A stretch of DNA of 64,000 nt, taken from Massilia sp. PDC64 (lineage in GTDB: Bacteria > Pseudomonadota > Gammaproteobacteria > Burkholderiales > Burkholderiaceae_D). Both the position numbers and the translations under genes were made by a program. The notes beneath the pieces were generated by a model. The model searched no databases. It saw only the letters and a program-made list of their open reading frames with translations, and was not told where the DNA came from. This document shows positions 63,208 through 64,000 of the stretch, piece after piece (the stretch's first letter is position 1; every line of letters starts with the position of its first letter). Location: positions 1-64,000 of the forward strand of contig NZ_FMZS01000005.1 of the NCBI RefSeq assembly GCF_900101265.1, read 5' to 3'.

Positions 63208-64000
63208 GTGAACAATTTGAATACGCTTAATGCGCGACCCGGCCGCCTGGCCGGCGTCGCGCGACATATGGCGGCGGCGGTGCTCGCCGTCGCCACCCTT
63301 GCCGCGGCCGCGGCGGGTGGTCCGGATCCGATCGACACCGCGGCGGCCCAGTCGGCGGCGGCGCTCAAGCGACCGCTGTCCGGCATCGCCGCGCAAGGCA
63401 GTACCCTCGTCGCCGTCGGCGCGCACGGCACCATCCTGCTGTCGGAAGACGCCGGCGCGACCTGGAAGCAGGCCGCAGTCCCCGTGGCCGCCGACCTGAC
63501 CACGGTACGCTTCACCGGACCGGGCGTCGCCTGGGCGCTCGGCCATGACGGCGTGGCGCTGCGCAGCGCCGACCGCGGCGCGACCTGGAGCAAGGTGCTC
63601 GACGGGCGCACCCTGCTGGCCCTCCTGAACAACCATTACCGCGGCCTGGCCGCGCGCGGCGACGCCGGTGCGGTGGCGGTGCTGGACGAAGTCAAGCGCG
63701 CCGCCGCGCAATCGGCCACGCCGGACGTACTGTCCTATCCTTTCCTGGACATCAGCATCGACGCGGGCGGCGAAGGCTTCCTGGCCGGCGCGTTCGGCCT
63801 GCTGCTGCATACGCGCGACGGCGGCAAGAGCTGGGAACCCTGGCTCGAACGCGCCGACAACGACCGCCGCATGCACCTGTATGCCCTCGAACGGGCGCCG
63901 GACGGCCTGTTCTACCTGGCGGGCGAGCAGGGCCTGCTGCGCCGCTACGACCGCGCGGCGGGCCGTTTCGCGAAGCTCGAGTCGCCTTATGCGGGCACGT
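63208..64000 (+). CDS. Ycf48-like/BNR-repeat exported protein (cut by window end)
   Basis: About 264 residues are visible. An N-terminal hydrophobic stretch (MAAAVLAVATLAAAAAG) suggests export. Repeats of about 45 residues with GAHGTILLSEDAGATWKQA, GHDGVALRSADRGATWSKV and GAFGLLLHTRDGGKSWEPW are the BNR/Ycf48 beta-propeller blades. The GTG at 63208 has GGAG 6 bases upstream; the in-frame ATG at 63196 has no ribosome site. In related clusters such a gene sits between DUF1329 and an RND/MmpL-type transporter, so one may follow beyond the window. Confidence 0.85.
   Translation, partial: MNNLNTLNARPGRLAGVARHMAAAVLAVATLAAAAAGGPDPIDTAAAQSAAALKRPLSGIAAQGSTLVAVGAHGTILLSEDAGATWKQAAVPVAADLTTVRFTGPGVAWALGHDGVALRSADRGATWSKVLDGRTLLALLNNHYRGLAARGDAGAVAVLDEVKRAAAQSATPDVLSYPFLDISIDAGGEGFLAGAFGLLLHTRDGGKSWEPWLERADNDRRMHLYALERAPDGLFYLAGEQGLLRRYDRAAGRFAKLESPYAGT

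Noticed and set aside
61692-63632. 646-codon minus-strand open frame
   Set aside because: Antisense of DUF1329 and the Ycf48-like gene, both with signal peptides and family motifs.

Overview
The window is high-GC DNA (about two-thirds G+C by eye) with tightly packed, often overlapping genes. Gene content and protein style fit a betaproteobacterium, most likely Burkholderiales/Oxalobacteraceae (Massilia-like); the genus is an inference. I saw no rRNA, tRNA, CRISPR array or insertion sequence. No stretch longer than 300 bases lacks a gene; the largest gaps (about 110-210 bases) are leaders that carry operators.

Left part (1-14 kb, minus strand): a leucine/isovalerate catabolic operon in the order liuA-liuB-liuC-liuD-liuE. 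It is followed by ETF-ubiquinone oxidoreductase and the 5' part of ppsA (cut by the window edge), and preceded by a MarR regulator, an MFS transporter and a TonB-dependent receptor. This block takes isovaleryl-CoA to acetoacetate and acetyl-CoA, passes electrons to quinone, and sits next to a gluconeogenic enzyme.

Middle and right part (14-60 kb): a large catabolic island of more than 35 genes, broken into short operons on both strands. It encodes CoA activation (acyl-CoA synthetase, tandem CaiB/BaiF CoA-transferase), two closely related cytochromes P450 with a ferredoxin and a ferredoxin reductase, four acyl-CoA dehydrogenase genes beyond liuA plus a heterodimer partner, and an enoyl-CoA hydratase. 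It also has a 3-hydroxyacyl-CoA dehydrogenase, a thiolase, a Cys-less thiolase-like protein paired with a DUF35 protein (retro-aldolase candidate), a type I extradiol dioxygenase, two fumarylacetoacetate-hydrolase-family enzymes, two amidohydrolases and six SDRs. Dedicated etfBA lie behind a fused indolepyruvate:ferredoxin oxidoreductase. A P450/CoA/ring-cleavage mixture of this kind suggests breakdown of a hydrophobic, carboxylated alicyclic or aromatic compound such as a terpenoid, steroid or phenylpropanoid. The true substrate cannot be read from the sequence.

The most striking non-coding signal is a 27-bp inverted repeat (about TTGAACA-N13-TGTTCAA, spacer always 13) found ten times. There is one copy at the head of essentially every operon between 15.8 and 54.7 kb. 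Two paralogous TetR proteins with nearly identical recognition helices lie beside copies of it and are the best candidates for the binding protein. Two further operator families mark separate local circuits: TTGAC-N5-GTCAA near a third TetR, and ATTCT-N6-AGAAT near an IclR and the outer-membrane genes.

Right edge (60-64 kb): DUF1302 and DUF1329 envelope proteins and a truncated Ycf48-like protein, a set often found with RND-type transporters and hydrophobic-substrate catabolism.
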